A stretch of 33,843 nt of DNA from Mesorhizobium sp. (GCA_022833215.1 JAIPUZ010000117.1:1-33843); one strand, 5' to 3'. Shown: positions 1-7,046, counted from the first letter of the stretch. A program made the numbers and translations. The notes: generated by a model from the sequence alone, not told the origin.

Positions 1-17
1 ATGGGGGTGAACCGGAC

Positions 18-335
18 ATGACCACATCGGAAAAGCTGTCCTGCGAGGCCGCCAATCTTCGCGCCAATGTCGACGAGGCGTCCGCCTTCCTGAAGAAGGT
101 GTCCAACCCGGATCGGCTGATGGTGTGCTGCGCGCTGGTCGATGGCGAGCATTCGGTGCGCGAACTGGAAGACCTGCTCGGCATCCGCCAGCCTGGCCTG
201 TCGCAGCAGCTTGCCGAATTGCGCGAAGCCGGCCTCGTCGCCGGCCGCAAGGAGGGCAAGCAGGTCTTCTACCGGCTCGCCGATCCCCGCATCGCAACCT
301 TCATCCACACCATGCATGCCCTGTTCTGCAAATAG
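18..335 (+). CDS. bigR: BigR/PigS-type ArsR-family sulfide-responsive repressor
   Basis: This 105-residue winged-helix repressor of the ArsR family probably controls the sulfur-related membrane genes that follow it. The recognition helix region lies around residues 46-72, and the wing around 75-88. It has cysteines at 37, 38 and 104. The 66-residue spacing of C38 and C104 equals that of the redox-active Cys42/Cys108 pair described for Xylella BigR, where disulfide formation in response to sulfide or oxidants releases DNA. The start is preceded by a GGGGGTGA Shine-Dalgarno (SD) sequence at 3-10. A reading frame open from base 1 ends in a TGA overlapping this ATG, so another gene may lie directly upstream, outside the window. 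The family is near certain; the BigR assignment rests on the cysteines and the operon content. Confidence 0.85.
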   Translation: MTTSEKLSCEAANLRANVDEASAFLKKVSNPDRLMVCCALVDGEHSVRELEDLLGIRQPGLSQQLAELREAGLVAGRKEGKQVFYRLADPRIATFIHTMHALFCK

Positions 336-365
336 GACAGCTTCCCTCGCACAGGAAAACACGCC

Positions 366-590
366 ATGACCCCGAATATCGGCACCCCGGACCGTATCGT
401 CAGGCTCGCCGCCGGCATTCTCCTCGTCGCCCTGCCCTTCGTGTCCGGCTGGACGTTCTTTGAAAGCGCCCTGTGGACGTGGCTGTCGGTCATCGTCGGC
501 CTTGTCCTCGTCGTTACCGGCATTGTGCGCTTCTGCCCGGCCTATTGCATGCTCGGCTGCGCAACCAACGGAAAAGTCTGCAAGCGATGA
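366..590 (+). CDS. DUF2892 (YgaP-like) inner-membrane protein
   Basis: This 74-residue protein has two predicted membrane helices (about residues 10-28 and 34-54) and matches the YgaP transmembrane-domain family (DUF2892, PF11127). The C-terminal tail is unusually rich in cysteine for its size: C57, C61, C65 and C72, in a pattern resembling redox or persulfide chemistry. In the bigR and pigS/pmpABC operons of other proteobacteria a small membrane protein of this kind accompanies the YeeE/YedE permease halves. It lies 30 bp after bigR with an AGGAAA SD. Its stop overlaps the next ATG (ATGA at 587-590), so translation of the two is probably coupled. The biochemical role is not established. Confidence 0.85.
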   Translation: MTPNIGTPDRIVRLAAGILLVALPFVSGWTFFESALWTWLSVIVGLVLVVTGIVRFCPAYCMLGCATNGKVCKR

Positions 591-1015
591 CCGAATTCAC
601 GCCGTTCACGTCGCTTGCCGGTGGTGCGCTCATCGGGCTTGCCGCCATGCTGCTGATGGCCGTTCACGGCCGCGTCGCCGGCATATCCGGCATCATCGGA
701 GGCGTCCTCCCACCATCTGCCGCCGACTGGGTCTGGCGCGCGGCCTTCCTTGCCGGAGCGATTGCCGCACCCGCCCTCCTCATTGCCATGACCGGCCATG
801 AAATCGCCTTCAGCAGCACGATTCCCACACCGTGGCTGATCGTCAGCGGCCTGATCGTCGGCGTCGGCGTCACCATAGGCTCCGGCTGCACCTCCGGCCA
901 CGGCGTGTGCGGCATGGCGCGGCTGTCGGCGCGCTCCATCGCCGCCACCCTCACCTTCATGATCACCACCGGCATCACCGTCCATGTCGTGCGTCACATC
1001 GTGGGAGGGCTGTGA
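587..1015 (+). CDS. YeeE/YedE family permease, N-terminal half (PmpA-like)
   Basis: This is a 142-residue integral membrane protein of the YeeE/YedE family, whose characterised member TsuA takes up thiosulfate. Four hydrophobic segments are visible (about residues 8-26, 48-68, 83-100 and 115-135). The signature GSGCTSGHG with C101, plus C108, matches the cysteine-lined pore motif of the family. In TsuA both halves form a single chain of about 330 residues; here they are separate genes, as in the pmpA/pmpB pair regulated by PigS. The ATG at 587 overlaps the DUF2892 stop, and the TGA shares one base with the ATG of the second half (TGATG at 1013-1017), suggesting stoichiometric coupled translation. 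The substrate is probably a reduced sulfur species, by inference from family and BigR context. Confidence 0.85.
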   Translation: MTEFTPFTSLAGGALIGLAAMLLMAVHGRVAGISGIIGGVLPPSAADWVWRAAFLAGAIAAPALLIAMTGHEIAFSSTIPTPWLIVSGLIVGVGVTIGSGCTSGHGVCGMARLSARSIAATLTFMITTGITVHVVRHIVGGL

Positions 1016-1425
1016 TGCCCCGCATGGTTACCGCCCTGCTGATCGGCCTGATCTTCGGCGCCGGCATCGCGCTCTCCGGCATGATCAACCCTGCGAAGGT
1101 GCTGAACTTCTTCGACATTGCGGGGAGCTGGGACCCTTCGCTCGCCTTTGTCATGGGCGGCGCGCTCATCGTCACGGCCATCGGCTACCGGCTGGTGCTG
1201 AAGCGGCCGGCCCCCTTGCTCGACACGCGCTTCCACCTGCCGGCCCGCAAAGATATCGACCTGCCGCTGCTGGCCGGTGCGGGCCTGTTCGGCATCGGCT
1301 GGGGCATTGCCGGTTTCTGCCCCGGCGGCTCGATCCCGGCGCTGGGGCTGGGAGAACCCGCCGCGCTGATCTTCGTCGCTTCGATGGTTTGCGGCATTGC
1401 CGCCACCCGACTGGTCCGCCGCTGA
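1015..1425 (+). CDS. YeeE/YedE family permease, C-terminal half (PmpB-like)
   Basis: This 136-residue membrane protein is the second half of a split YeeE/YedE permease. It has hydrophobic segments near residues 5-22, 42-62, 84-101 and 115-130, and the conserved motif GFCPGG with C102, counterpart of the third pore cysteine of single-chain TsuA. An NPAKVLNFFD motif at 25-34 is typical of this half. It starts one base inside the stop of the first half and is the last gene of the bigR operon. A strong hairpin terminator follows 10 bp after its stop. No blh-type persulfide dioxygenase follows, unlike several known bigR operons. Confidence 0.85.
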   Translation: MPRMVTALLIGLIFGAGIALSGMINPAKVLNFFDIAGSWDPSLAFVMGGALIVTAIGYRLVLKRPAPLLDTRFHLPARKDIDLPLLAGAGLFGIGWGIAGFCPGGSIPALGLGEPAALIFVASMVCGIAATRLVRR

Positions 1426-1434
1426 AACCGCAAC

Positions 1435-1465
1435 AAAAAAGCGCGGGTCAGGCCCGCGCTTTTTT
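1435..1465. terminator. Bidirectional Rho-independent terminator between yeeE and trcR
   Basis: A GCGCGGG / CCCGCGC stem (1441-1447 and 1453-1459) with a 5-nt loop is flanked by six A on the left and six T on the right. It therefore carries a U-run in either direction and should terminate both the bigR operon (+) and trcR (-), which converge here. Confidence 0.9.
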
Positions 1466-1485
1466 GAATGACTGTGAACCGAGGC

Positions 1486-2181
1486 TTATTCCTCGTCGTC
1501 CTCTTCCGGCTCCATGCCCTTCAGCGCCGAGAGCTTGGCGAACACCGCATCCGCGTCCAGTTCCGCATCCTCGTCGCGCGGCGCATCGGCCTGCGGGTCC
1601 AGGCGCTCGGTGAGCGAGGCCGGCAGCAGCGTGTCGCCGGCCGGCTGGATGTGCTCGCGGTTGCGCGAGGCGCGCTGAACCTCGATGTCGAGATCGATCT
1701 GCGAGGTCAGCCCCAGCGTCACTGGGTCCATGGGCACCAGATTGGCCGAATTCCAGTGGGTGCGGTTGCGGATCTGCTCGATGGTCGCCTTGGTGGTGCC
1801 GACAAGGCGCGAAATCTGCGCATCCTTGAGCTCGGGATGGTTGCGCACCAGCCACAGGATCGCATTCGGGCGGTCCTGGCGCTTGGAAAGGGGCGTGTAG
1901 CGCGGCCCCTTGCGCTTGGTCTCGGGCACCCGCACCTTCGGCTCGGAAAGCTTCAGGCGATGGTTGACGTCCTGCTCGCCGCGCGCGATCTCCTCGCGGC
2001 TGAGCTGGCCGGTGATGACTGGGTCCATACCCTTGATGCCCTGCGCCGACTCGCCATCCGCGATCGCCTTCACCTCGAGCGGGTGCAGGCCGCAGAACTG
2101 GGCGATCTGGTCGAAGGAAAGCGCCGTATTGTCGACCAGCCAGACGGCTGTCGCCTTCGGCATGAGAAGCGTGTTTGCCAT
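1486..2181 (-). CDS. trcR: DUF1013 family regulator (annotated TrcR in alphaproteobacteria)
   Basis: This 231-residue cytoplasmic protein matches the DUF1013 family, restricted largely to alphaproteobacteria and named cell cycle transcriptional regulator TrcR in databases. Two helix-turn-helix-like stretches are visible: one near residues 21-40, and one near 119-140 (ISRLVGTTKATIEQIRNR), the latter in the conserved core. The C-terminus is acidic (the last six residues are EEDDEE). The start at 2181 is chosen because AGAGGA lies 9 bp upstream and the protein then begins MANTLLMPKA, as expected for the family. An upstream in-frame ATG at 2376 would add 65 residues of unlikely composition. The gene is monocistronic. 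The family call is firm; target genes cannot be read from the sequence. Confidence 0.88.
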   Translation of the reverse strand: MANTLLMPKATAVWLVDNTALSFDQIAQFCGLHPLEVKAIADGESAQGIKGMDPVITGQLSREEIARGEQDVNHRLKLSEPKVRVPETKRKGPRYTPLSKRQDRPNAILWLVRNHPELKDAQISRLVGTTKATIEQIRNRTHWNSANLVPMDPVTLGLTSQIDLDIEVQRASRNREHIQPAGDTLLPASLTERLDPQADAPRDEDAELDADAVFAKLSALKGMEPEEDDEE

Positions 2182-2312
2182 CGAATAAAATCCTCTCGTT
2201 CGCCCGCGTCCCGTTACGCGGGCGGTGGTTTCACAAGCCACCGAAAAAGGGAAAATCCGGTTTCGTATAACCGCGTTCGGGTCCAAGGGCAAGAAAATCC
2301 GGCAGCAAACCG

Positions 2313-2352
2313 CTGCCGTCGCGCCGTCATACAAGCGTCGCAGAAGCGTCAT
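2313..2352 (+). promoter_or_regulatory. PHO-box-like direct repeats upstream of the phytase-like gene
   Basis: Four 7-mers recur at an exact 11-bp period: CTGCCGT (2313), CCGTCAT (2324), GCGTCGC (2335) and GCGTCAT (2346). The last two spacers are A-rich (ACAA, AGAA). Known PhoB boxes are tandem CTGTCAT-like 7-mers separated by 4 bp of A/T, so the layout fits although individual repeats are imperfect. An AATACA at 2361-2366 could serve as a -10. PhoB control is an inference from this pattern plus the phosphatase-like gene downstream. Confidence 0.4.
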
Positions 2353-2414
2353 CGCGCTGAAATACAGGTGGCACAAAGGGAAGCGGCATTCTTCTCATGA
2401 GGGAAAGAGGTCCC

Positions 2415-4616
2415 ATGCGCACCCGTTCGTCACTTGTCGCGGCCATGGCCGCGCTTGCAGCTTCCGTCGCTCTTCCGGCCCACGCCGATCAGGTCTTCAA
2501 CCGCATCGCAACCTTCCCGGTTGCGTCCAACCTGCCGGAGGGCACCGATCCGGCCACACCGACGTCTTCCGAAATCATCACCGCCACCGAAGACGGCAAC
2601 ACGCTCGTCTATTCCGACAGCCCGCTGGGCGCCGTCGGCTTCATCGACATCACCGACCCGAAGGCGCCGAAGGCCGGAGGCATCGTCAGGATCGACGGCG
2701 AGCCGACCTCGGTGGTGGTGATCGGCACAAAAGTGCTGGCCGGCGTCAACACCTCGAAGAGCCATACCGAGCCGTCCGGCAATCTCTCCGTCATCGACAT
2801 CGCCTCGAAGAAGATCGAAGCGTCCTGCGATCTCGGCGGCCAGCCGGATTCGGTCGCTGCCAGCAAGGACGGCCGCTTCCTTGCCGTCGCCATCGAGAAC
2901 GAGCGCGACGAAGACCACAATGACGGCGAACTCCCGCAGCTTCCCGCCGGCAATCTCAAGATCATCTCGCTGAAGGACGGGGCGCCGGACTGCGCCTCGA
3001 TCCGCACCGTCGACCTGAACGGGCTTGCCGAAATCGCTCCGCAAGACGCCGAACCAGAATTCGTCGACTTCAACGAAGCCGGCGAGGTCGTCGTGACCCT
3101 GCAGGAAAACAACCACATCGCCATCGTGAACGCCGAGACGGGCGAGATCGTCTCGCACTTCTCCGCCGGTACGGTGTCGCTCGAAAACGTCGACACGAAG
3201 AAGGACGGCAAGCTCTCCTTCACCGGCAAGGTGGAAAACGCCCCGCGCGAGCCGGACGCCGTGCAATGGCTCGACAACAACCGCCTCGTCATCGCCAATG
3301 AAGGCGACTACAAGGGCGGCTCGCGTGGCTTCACCATCTTCTCCAGGACGGGCGAAGTGCTCTACGAATCCGGCCCGAGCTTCGAACATATCGCGGCCCG
3401 GCTCGGCCATTATCCCGAGCACCGCAACAAGAAGGGCATCGAGCCCGAGGGCATGGAAGTCGGCACCTATGGCGAGCAGAAGCTGATCTTCGTCGGCGCC
3501 GAGCGCGCTTCGCTGGTCGGCGTGTACGAGGACACCGGCGCAGAGCCGAAATTCCTCCAGGCGCTGCCGTCCGGCATCGGGCCGGAAGGTCTGCTGGCAC
3601 TGCCCGCCCGCAATCTCTTCGTCACCGCCAACGAGACCGATCTGGGGGAGGACGGCGGCGCCCGCTCGCATGTCATGATCTTCGAGCGCGCCGAGGGACA
3701 GCCGGCCTACCCGATGATCCAGTCCGACAACGACGCCAACGGCCTGCCGATCGGCTGGGGCGCGCTGTCCGGCCTCGCCGCCGACCCGCAGACGCCCGGA
3801 AAGCTCTATGCCGTCTCGGATTCGGTCTATGGCAGCGAGCCGGCGATCTTCACCATCGACGCCACGCAAAACCCGGCCCGCATCGTTGCCAGGACGGTGA
3901 TCACCCGTGGCGGCAACCCGGCCCAGAAGCTCGACCTCGAAGGCATCGCCTCCGACGGTGAAGGCGGCTTCTGGCTGGCCAATGAAGGCGACGTTTCCAA
4001 GCTGGTGCCGCACGCCATCTTCCGCGTCAACGCCGAGGGCGAGATCAGGCAGGAAATCGCCCTGCCTGCCGAACTGGTCGCCCACCAGACCCGCTTCGGC
4101 CTCGAGGGCATCACCACAGCAGGTGAAGGCGACGACCTGACGCTGATCGCCGCCGTACAGCGCGAATGGGGCAACGATCCCAGGGGCGAAGTGAAGCTGC
4201 TTGCCTACAAGCCGAAGAGCAAAGAATGGTCGGCGGTGCGCTACCCGCTGGAGAAGGCGGAAAGCGGCTGGATGGGCCTGTCCGAGGTCACCGCCCATGA
4301 CGGCAAGCTCTACATCGTCGAGCGCGACAATCTGATCGGCGATGCGGCGAAGGTGAAGCGCGTCTACAGCGTTGCGCTCGACGGCTTCAGGCCGGCCGAG
4401 CTGGATGGCGAACTGCCGGTGGTCGAAAAGACGCTGGTGCGCGACCTGCTGCCGGACCTGAAGTCCGCCACCAACGGCTATGTCGTCGACAAGGTCGAGG
4501 GCTTCACCATCGACAAGGCCGGCGAGGCCTTCGTGGTCACCGACAATGACGGCGTCGACGATTCTTCCGGGGAAACCCTGTTCCTCCGCCTCGGCAACAT
4601 TGCCGCGGTGAACTGA
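2415..4616 (+). CDS. Exported esterase-like phytase-domain protein (PF13449 type)
   Basis: This is a 733-residue exported protein with a signal peptide ending at about residue 25 (cleavage after AHA). The N-terminal half looks like a beta-propeller of repeated VIDI/SVAASKDG strand motifs, as in choice-of-anchor or YncE-like proteins. The C-terminal half, from about residue 430, carries the LEGIASDGEGGFWLANEGD and GFTIDKAGEAFVVTDNDG motifs typical of the esterase-like phytase domain. The ATG at 2415 is preferred over 2397 because AGAGG lies 6 bp before it and the signal peptide then has a normal positive N-region. It is a single gene with a possible PHO box upstream, consistent with a role in extracytoplasmic phosphate-ester use. 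Substrate unknown. Confidence 0.85.
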   Translation: MRTRSSLVAAMAALAASVALPAHADQVFNRIATFPVASNLPEGTDPATPTSSEIITATEDGNTLVYSDSPLGAVGFIDITDPKAPKAGGIVRIDGEPTSVVVIGTKVLAGVNTSKSHTEPSGNLSVIDIASKKIEASCDLGGQPDSVAASKDGRFLAVAIENERDEDHNDGELPQLPAGNLKIISLKDGAPDCASIRTVDLNGLAEIAPQDAEPEFVDFNEAGEVVVTLQENNHIAIVNAETGEIVSHFSAGTVSLENVDTKKDGKLSFTGKVENAPREPDAVQWLDNNRLVIANEGDYKGGSRGFTIFSRTGEVLYESGPSFEHIAARLGHYPEHRNKKGIEPEGMEVGTYGEQKLIFVGAERASLVGVYEDTGAEPKFLQALPSGIGPEGLLALPARNLFVTANETDLGEDGGARSHVMIFERAEGQPAYPMIQSDNDANGLPIGWGALSGLAADPQTPGKLYAVSDSVYGSEPAIFTIDATQNPARIVARTVITRGGNPAQKLDLEGIASDGEGGFWLANEGDVSKLVPHAIFRVNAEGEIRQEIALPAELVAHQTRFGLEGITTAGEGDDLTLIAAVQREWGNDPRGEVKLLAYKPKSKEWSAVRYPLEKAESGWMGLSEVTAHDGKLYIVERDNLIGDAAKVKRVYSVALDGFRPAELDGELPVVEKTLVRDLLPDLKSATNGYVVDKVEGFTIDKAGEAFVVTDNDGVDDSSGETLFLRLGNIAAVN

Positions 4617-4624
4617 TCAGCGAA

Positions 4625-4651
4625 GGCGGGCCGTCAGCATGGCGGCCCGCC
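4625..4651. terminator. Hairpin at convergent gene ends
   Basis: A perfect 9-bp stem, GGCGGGCCG (4625-4633) and CGGCCCGCC (4643-4651), with a 9-nt loop lies 9 bp after the phytase-like gene and overlaps the last codons of the DUF1284 gene. There is no U-run on either strand, so it may stabilise transcript ends rather than act as a classic terminator. Confidence 0.45.
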
Positions 4652-5065
4652 CACCTTCACACCGACATAGCCGTCGACAACGACCGCCTCGCACAGGCCG
4701 GCCCATTCGCAGCCCGCACAGGCAGTGCGGATGAGCCCGGCCGCAAAGCCAGACCGCAACCGTGCGAGCAGGATCGCGTCGGGAGCGATCCGTTCCCCGA
4801 CGCCAATGCGCCGGCCAAGCAATTCGCCGACATCGCGGGCGGCCTGCCCATCCCTTTCCAGAACGCTTGCGTTGAAGCAATGCGCCCCGGCTTCTGCCAG
4901 CAGAGGGGCGCAGACATCGTCCGGCCCCTCAACGATCACGATGTCCTCGCCTCGGCTCAGCCGCGCGGCGATCACGTCATAGTTGGCTGTGAAGGCAGGC
5001 GTATATCCCCTGCCGATATAAGTGAGCATGCACAGAAGGTGATGCGCCCGCAGCCTGATGGTCAA
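4634..5065 (-). CDS. DUF1284 protein, Cys-rich, coupled to bioY
   Basis: This 143-residue cytoplasmic protein is of the uncharacterised DUF1284 family (PF06935). It begins with the family hallmark RLRAHHLLC and has seven cysteines, at 12, 52, 63, 116, 119, 125 and 143. The C116-x2-C119-x5-C125 cluster, with C12 and the two histidines at 8-9, suggests a metal or Fe-S site. The start codon is TTG (5065-5063), which overlaps the TGA stop of bioY (TTGA), so translation is probably coupled to bioY. No ATG gives the conserved N-terminus. A link to biotin or another cofactor is inferred from this operon only; the molecular function is unknown. Confidence 0.8.
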   Translation of the reverse strand: MTIRLRAHHLLCMLTYIGRGYTPAFTANYDVIAARLSRGEDIVIVEGPDDVCAPLLAEAGAHCFNASVLERDGQAARDVGELLGRRIGVGERIAPDAILLARLRSGFAAGLIRTACAGCEWAGLCEAVVVDGYVGVKVGGPPC

Positions 5066-5655
5066 GGCTGCTTCGGCTCCGCCTTTCCGCCCGGGAACAG
5101 CCTGAGCGTGGCTGCCGCCAGCGCCGATTTCAACACGCCGCCGACGATAAAGGGCGTAACGCCAAAGGCAATCGCCTTTTCAAAACCGACGATGCCGGCC
5201 AGCCAGACCGCGCCGATGGCGAGGCAAAGGCCGTTGCCGATCAGCACGGCCGCAAAAGCCAGCGTGATCCGCTCGGCATTCCAGCCGCGCTCGACCAGCC
5301 AGCCGACGAGGGCGGCCACCACCGGAAACGCAAAAAGGTAACCCGCCGTGGGGCCGGCGAAAGGCGCGATCCCGCCTGCGCCTCCGGCCAGCACCGGCAT
5401 GCCGGCAGCCGCCTCGCCAAGCCACGCCACCACGGTGAGCGCCCCAAGCCGCCAGCCGTAGAGCGCGCCGACAAGCGTCACCGCAAAAGTCTGCATGGTG
5501 ATCGGCACCGGGATCATCGGCACCTCGATCCACGACGACAGCGTCAGCAGCAGCGTGCCGATCGCGACAGCCGCCACCTGCCACAACAGCGGACGCTCCT
5601 GAAGCCGAAGCGGGTTGAGAGCCGGATTTCCGGCGCGGACTTCGGATTGCGACAT
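5062..5655 (-). CDS. bioY: BioY, biotin transporter (ECF S-component)
   Basis: This 197-residue membrane protein of the BioY family binds biotin at the membrane. It works alone or with an ECF energising module (BioMN), which is not encoded in this window. Visible family motifs are PVPITMQTFAV at 50-60, the GGAGGIAPFAGPTAGYL stretch at 91-107, and about six membrane helices. The start at 5655 is supported by GGAGA 7 bp upstream; an in-frame ATG at 5709 would extend into the promoter and operator. A BioR-type operator lies 14-24 bp before the start, so expression should fall when biotin is sufficient. A GntR gene lies upstream on the same strand, and DUF1284 follows in a coupled operon. Confidence 0.93.
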   Translation of the reverse strand: MSQSEVRAGNPALNPLRLQERPLLWQVAAVAIGTLLLTLSSWIEVPMIPVPITMQTFAVTLVGALYGWRLGALTVVAWLGEAAAGMPVLAGGAGGIAPFAGPTAGYLFAFPVVAALVGWLVERGWNAERITLAFAAVLIGNGLCLAIGAVWLAGIVGFEKAIAFGVTPFIVGGVLKSALAAATLRLFPGGKAEPKQP

Positions 5656-5669
5656 TGGCTTTCTCCAAA

Positions 5670-5679
5670 TTATAGATAA
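5670..5679. promoter_or_regulatory. BioR operator upstream of bioY
   Basis: TTATAGATAA (TTATCTATAA on the minus strand) is an exact match to the palindromic operator known for the biotin repressor BioR of alphaproteobacteria. It sits 15 bp before the bioY start codon, where binding would block transcription. The match to the published consensus is from memory. Confidence 0.8.
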
Positions 5680-5689
5680 TTTCTTGTTC

Positions 5690-5699
5690 TGATCTATTA
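5690..5699. promoter_or_regulatory. Second, degenerate BioR-like site
   Basis: TGATCTATTA matches TTATCTATAA at 8 of 10 positions and is centred 20 bp, about two helical turns, from the consensus site at 5670-5679. This spacing would place two dimers on the same DNA face. Functionality is inference. Confidence 0.35.
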
Positions 5700-5929
5700 T
5701 CGAATCCATATTTTCTTGCGCAAGGCAAGCGCCTTTGGTCGAAACGAGTCTGTAGAAACGCCTCCGGCGGGCGTCGCGCCTGTCCCCTGACGAAAAATTT
5801 CGCTTTCAATTCAACGTATTGCTTCTGACCTTCACACCCGTCAGCAGGAGACAGATCGGGGGAAAGCGAAAGATCGCGCCACGACGAGGGGCGGAAAAAT
5901 ACCGAATCGCTTCCGGAAAACCGGAAAGC

Positions 5930-6598
5930 TCACCCCACGATGGCGAAGGCTTCGCGGGTTGCGCCGGATTTCATGCGCACCGGACGCTGGCCGATCCACT
6001 GGACATGGCGGGCAAGGATGGAGGCGGCGCTCTCTGTCTGTCCCTGACGCAACGCGGAAAGGATGGCGCGGTGGTCGTGGTCGGTGCGCGTTTCCCATTC
6101 GGAGCGCCACGCGGCGAAGAGAAAACGGGCGCTGGCTGCATGCAGGTCGTCGATGGTCGCCAGCAGGCGCGGCATGGCGCAGGGTGTCAGGATCAGGCGA
6201 TGGAAGGTGCGGTTGGCTTCCTCCCAGGAGCGAACGTCGCGCGAGCGGTCGCCGGCGTGGGTCGCCTCCTCGGCCTGGTCGAGGATGGCGGCGGTCAGGT
6301 GCGGCGCGGCATGGCGCAGGGCCAGAACCTCCAGTGCGGCGCGCATCTCGGCGACTTCCTTCACCTCATCGAGATCGAAGGCGGCGACGCGCACGCCCCG
6401 GCGAGCCTCGCTGACGGCCAGCCCCTGCGCTTCCAGCCGCCGGAACGCCTCACGCACCGGCACATGGCTGGCCCCGAACTCCTCGGCGATATGGTCCTGA
6501 CGCAGCCGCGCGCCCGGTTCGATCGCACCTGAAATGATGCGCTCGGCCAGAGCTTTTGCGATTCGCACCGCGATGGTGTCGTCCTTGCCCGATTCCAT
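5930..6598 (-). CDS. GntR-family (FCD) regulator, candidate BioR
   Basis: This 222-residue regulator has an N-terminal GntR winged helix (about residues 8-72) containing DHIAEEFGASHVPVREAFRRLEAQGL. A C-terminal all-helical FCD effector domain (about 78-212) includes the metal-binding-type histidines of NRTFHRLI and DHDHRAIL. BioR repressors have this architecture and length. It lies 274 bp upstream of bioY on the same strand, and bioY carries a consensus BioR operator, so the regulator is a good BioR candidate. A weaker match (CGCTAGATAA, 7 of 10) lies 4-13 bp before its own start, possibly for autoregulation. Other FCD regulators (e.g. of sugar acids) share this architecture, so the biotin role stays inferential. 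Confidence 0.75.
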   Translation of the reverse strand: MESGKDDTIAVRIAKALAERIISGAIEPGARLRQDHIAEEFGASHVPVREAFRRLEAQGLAVSEARRGVRVAAFDLDEVKEVAEMRAALEVLALRHAAPHLTAAILDQAEEATHAGDRSRDVRSWEEANRTFHRLILTPCAMPRLLATIDDLHAASARFLFAAWRSEWETRTDHDHRAILSALRQGQTESAASILARHVQWIGQRPVRMKSGATREAFAIVG

Positions 6599-6707
6599 GA
6601 CCGCTAGATAAGGCGGACACGGTGCCTGTGTCGATAAGGCCAGGTGCCTGCGAAGAAACGGGCGTCCTTATTGTGTGCAGTGCAGCATGATGCACATTCG
6701 GCAGGCA

Positions 6708-6741
6708 CAAAAACAAAACCCGCCGGACAGGGTCCAGCGGG
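6708..6741 (-). terminator. Rho-independent terminator of the DUF1127 gene
   Basis: On the minus strand CCCGCTGGA and TCCGGCGGG pair over 9 bp (one G-T wobble, 6719-6727 with 6733-6741) with a 5-nt loop, followed by TTTTGTTTTT. A second 7-bp hairpin (6754-6771) lies between it and the gene. Confidence 0.8.
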
Positions 6742-6801
6742 CCTGGAGCCGGAGGCGCTGTTTCCAGCGCCAGACATCGGCTCTACTTGACGGCTCTCCG
6801 A

Positions 6802-6942
6802 TCAGAGAGCGGCGCGGGCAACCGAAGGAATGTCGGCGCGGTTGATGCCGAGGTCCTTGAGTTCGCGGCTGTTCAGGCGGTTGAGCGCACGAACGGTCTC
6901 GTTGTAGCGGCGCCAGTTCTTGTAAGACTGAATCAGGTTCAT
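6802..6942 (-). CDS. DUF1127 small basic protein
   Basis: This 46-residue protein has the DUF1127 (YjiS-like) pattern: a basic, Arg/Lys-rich helix with NWRRYNETVRALNRL, followed by SRELKDLGINRADI near the C-terminus. It has a perfect AGGAGG SD 6 bp before the ATG and its own terminator, so it is clearly expressed as an independent unit despite its size. Small DUF1127 proteins act in phosphate signalling through PhoR in Agrobacterium and in RNA turnover in Rhodobacter, so a post-transcriptional or signalling role is plausible. Which applies here cannot be told. A perfect inverted repeat lies 85-104 bp upstream of the start. Confidence 0.9.
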   Translation of the reverse strand: MNLIQSYKNWRRYNETVRALNRLNSRELKDLGINRADIPSVARAAL

Positions 6943-7026
6943 GTTTGCCTCCTAAGGGTGTGTGAATTCGATGCCCTGTAGATAGGCTGTCCTGCCCAAT
7001 TATTGAACAGACGCTTTTGCATAGCG

Positions 7027-7046
7027 GCAATGCGTTTGTGCATTGC
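7027..7046. promoter_or_regulatory. Operator-like inverted repeat upstream of DUF1127
   Basis: GCAATGC (7027-7033) and GCATTGC (7040-7046) form a perfect 7-bp inverted repeat with a 6-bp gap, 85-104 bp upstream of the DUF1127 start. Size and symmetry suit a dimeric repressor site. The cognate factor is unknown. Confidence 0.35.

Noticed and set aside
1-21. Possible end of an upstream gene overlapping the bigR start
   Set aside because: Only seven codons are visible. The ATGA overlap is suggestive, but no protein identity can be supported.
2430-4298. 622-codon open frame antisense to the phytase-like gene
   Set aside because: It is a GC-rich shadow frame with Asp/Gly/Arg-heavy low-information sequence and no SD, opposite a gene with a signal peptide and family motifs.
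5655-5709. Longer BioY N-terminus starting at 5709
   Set aside because: It would place coding sequence over the BioR operator, and it lacks the good SD found before 5655.
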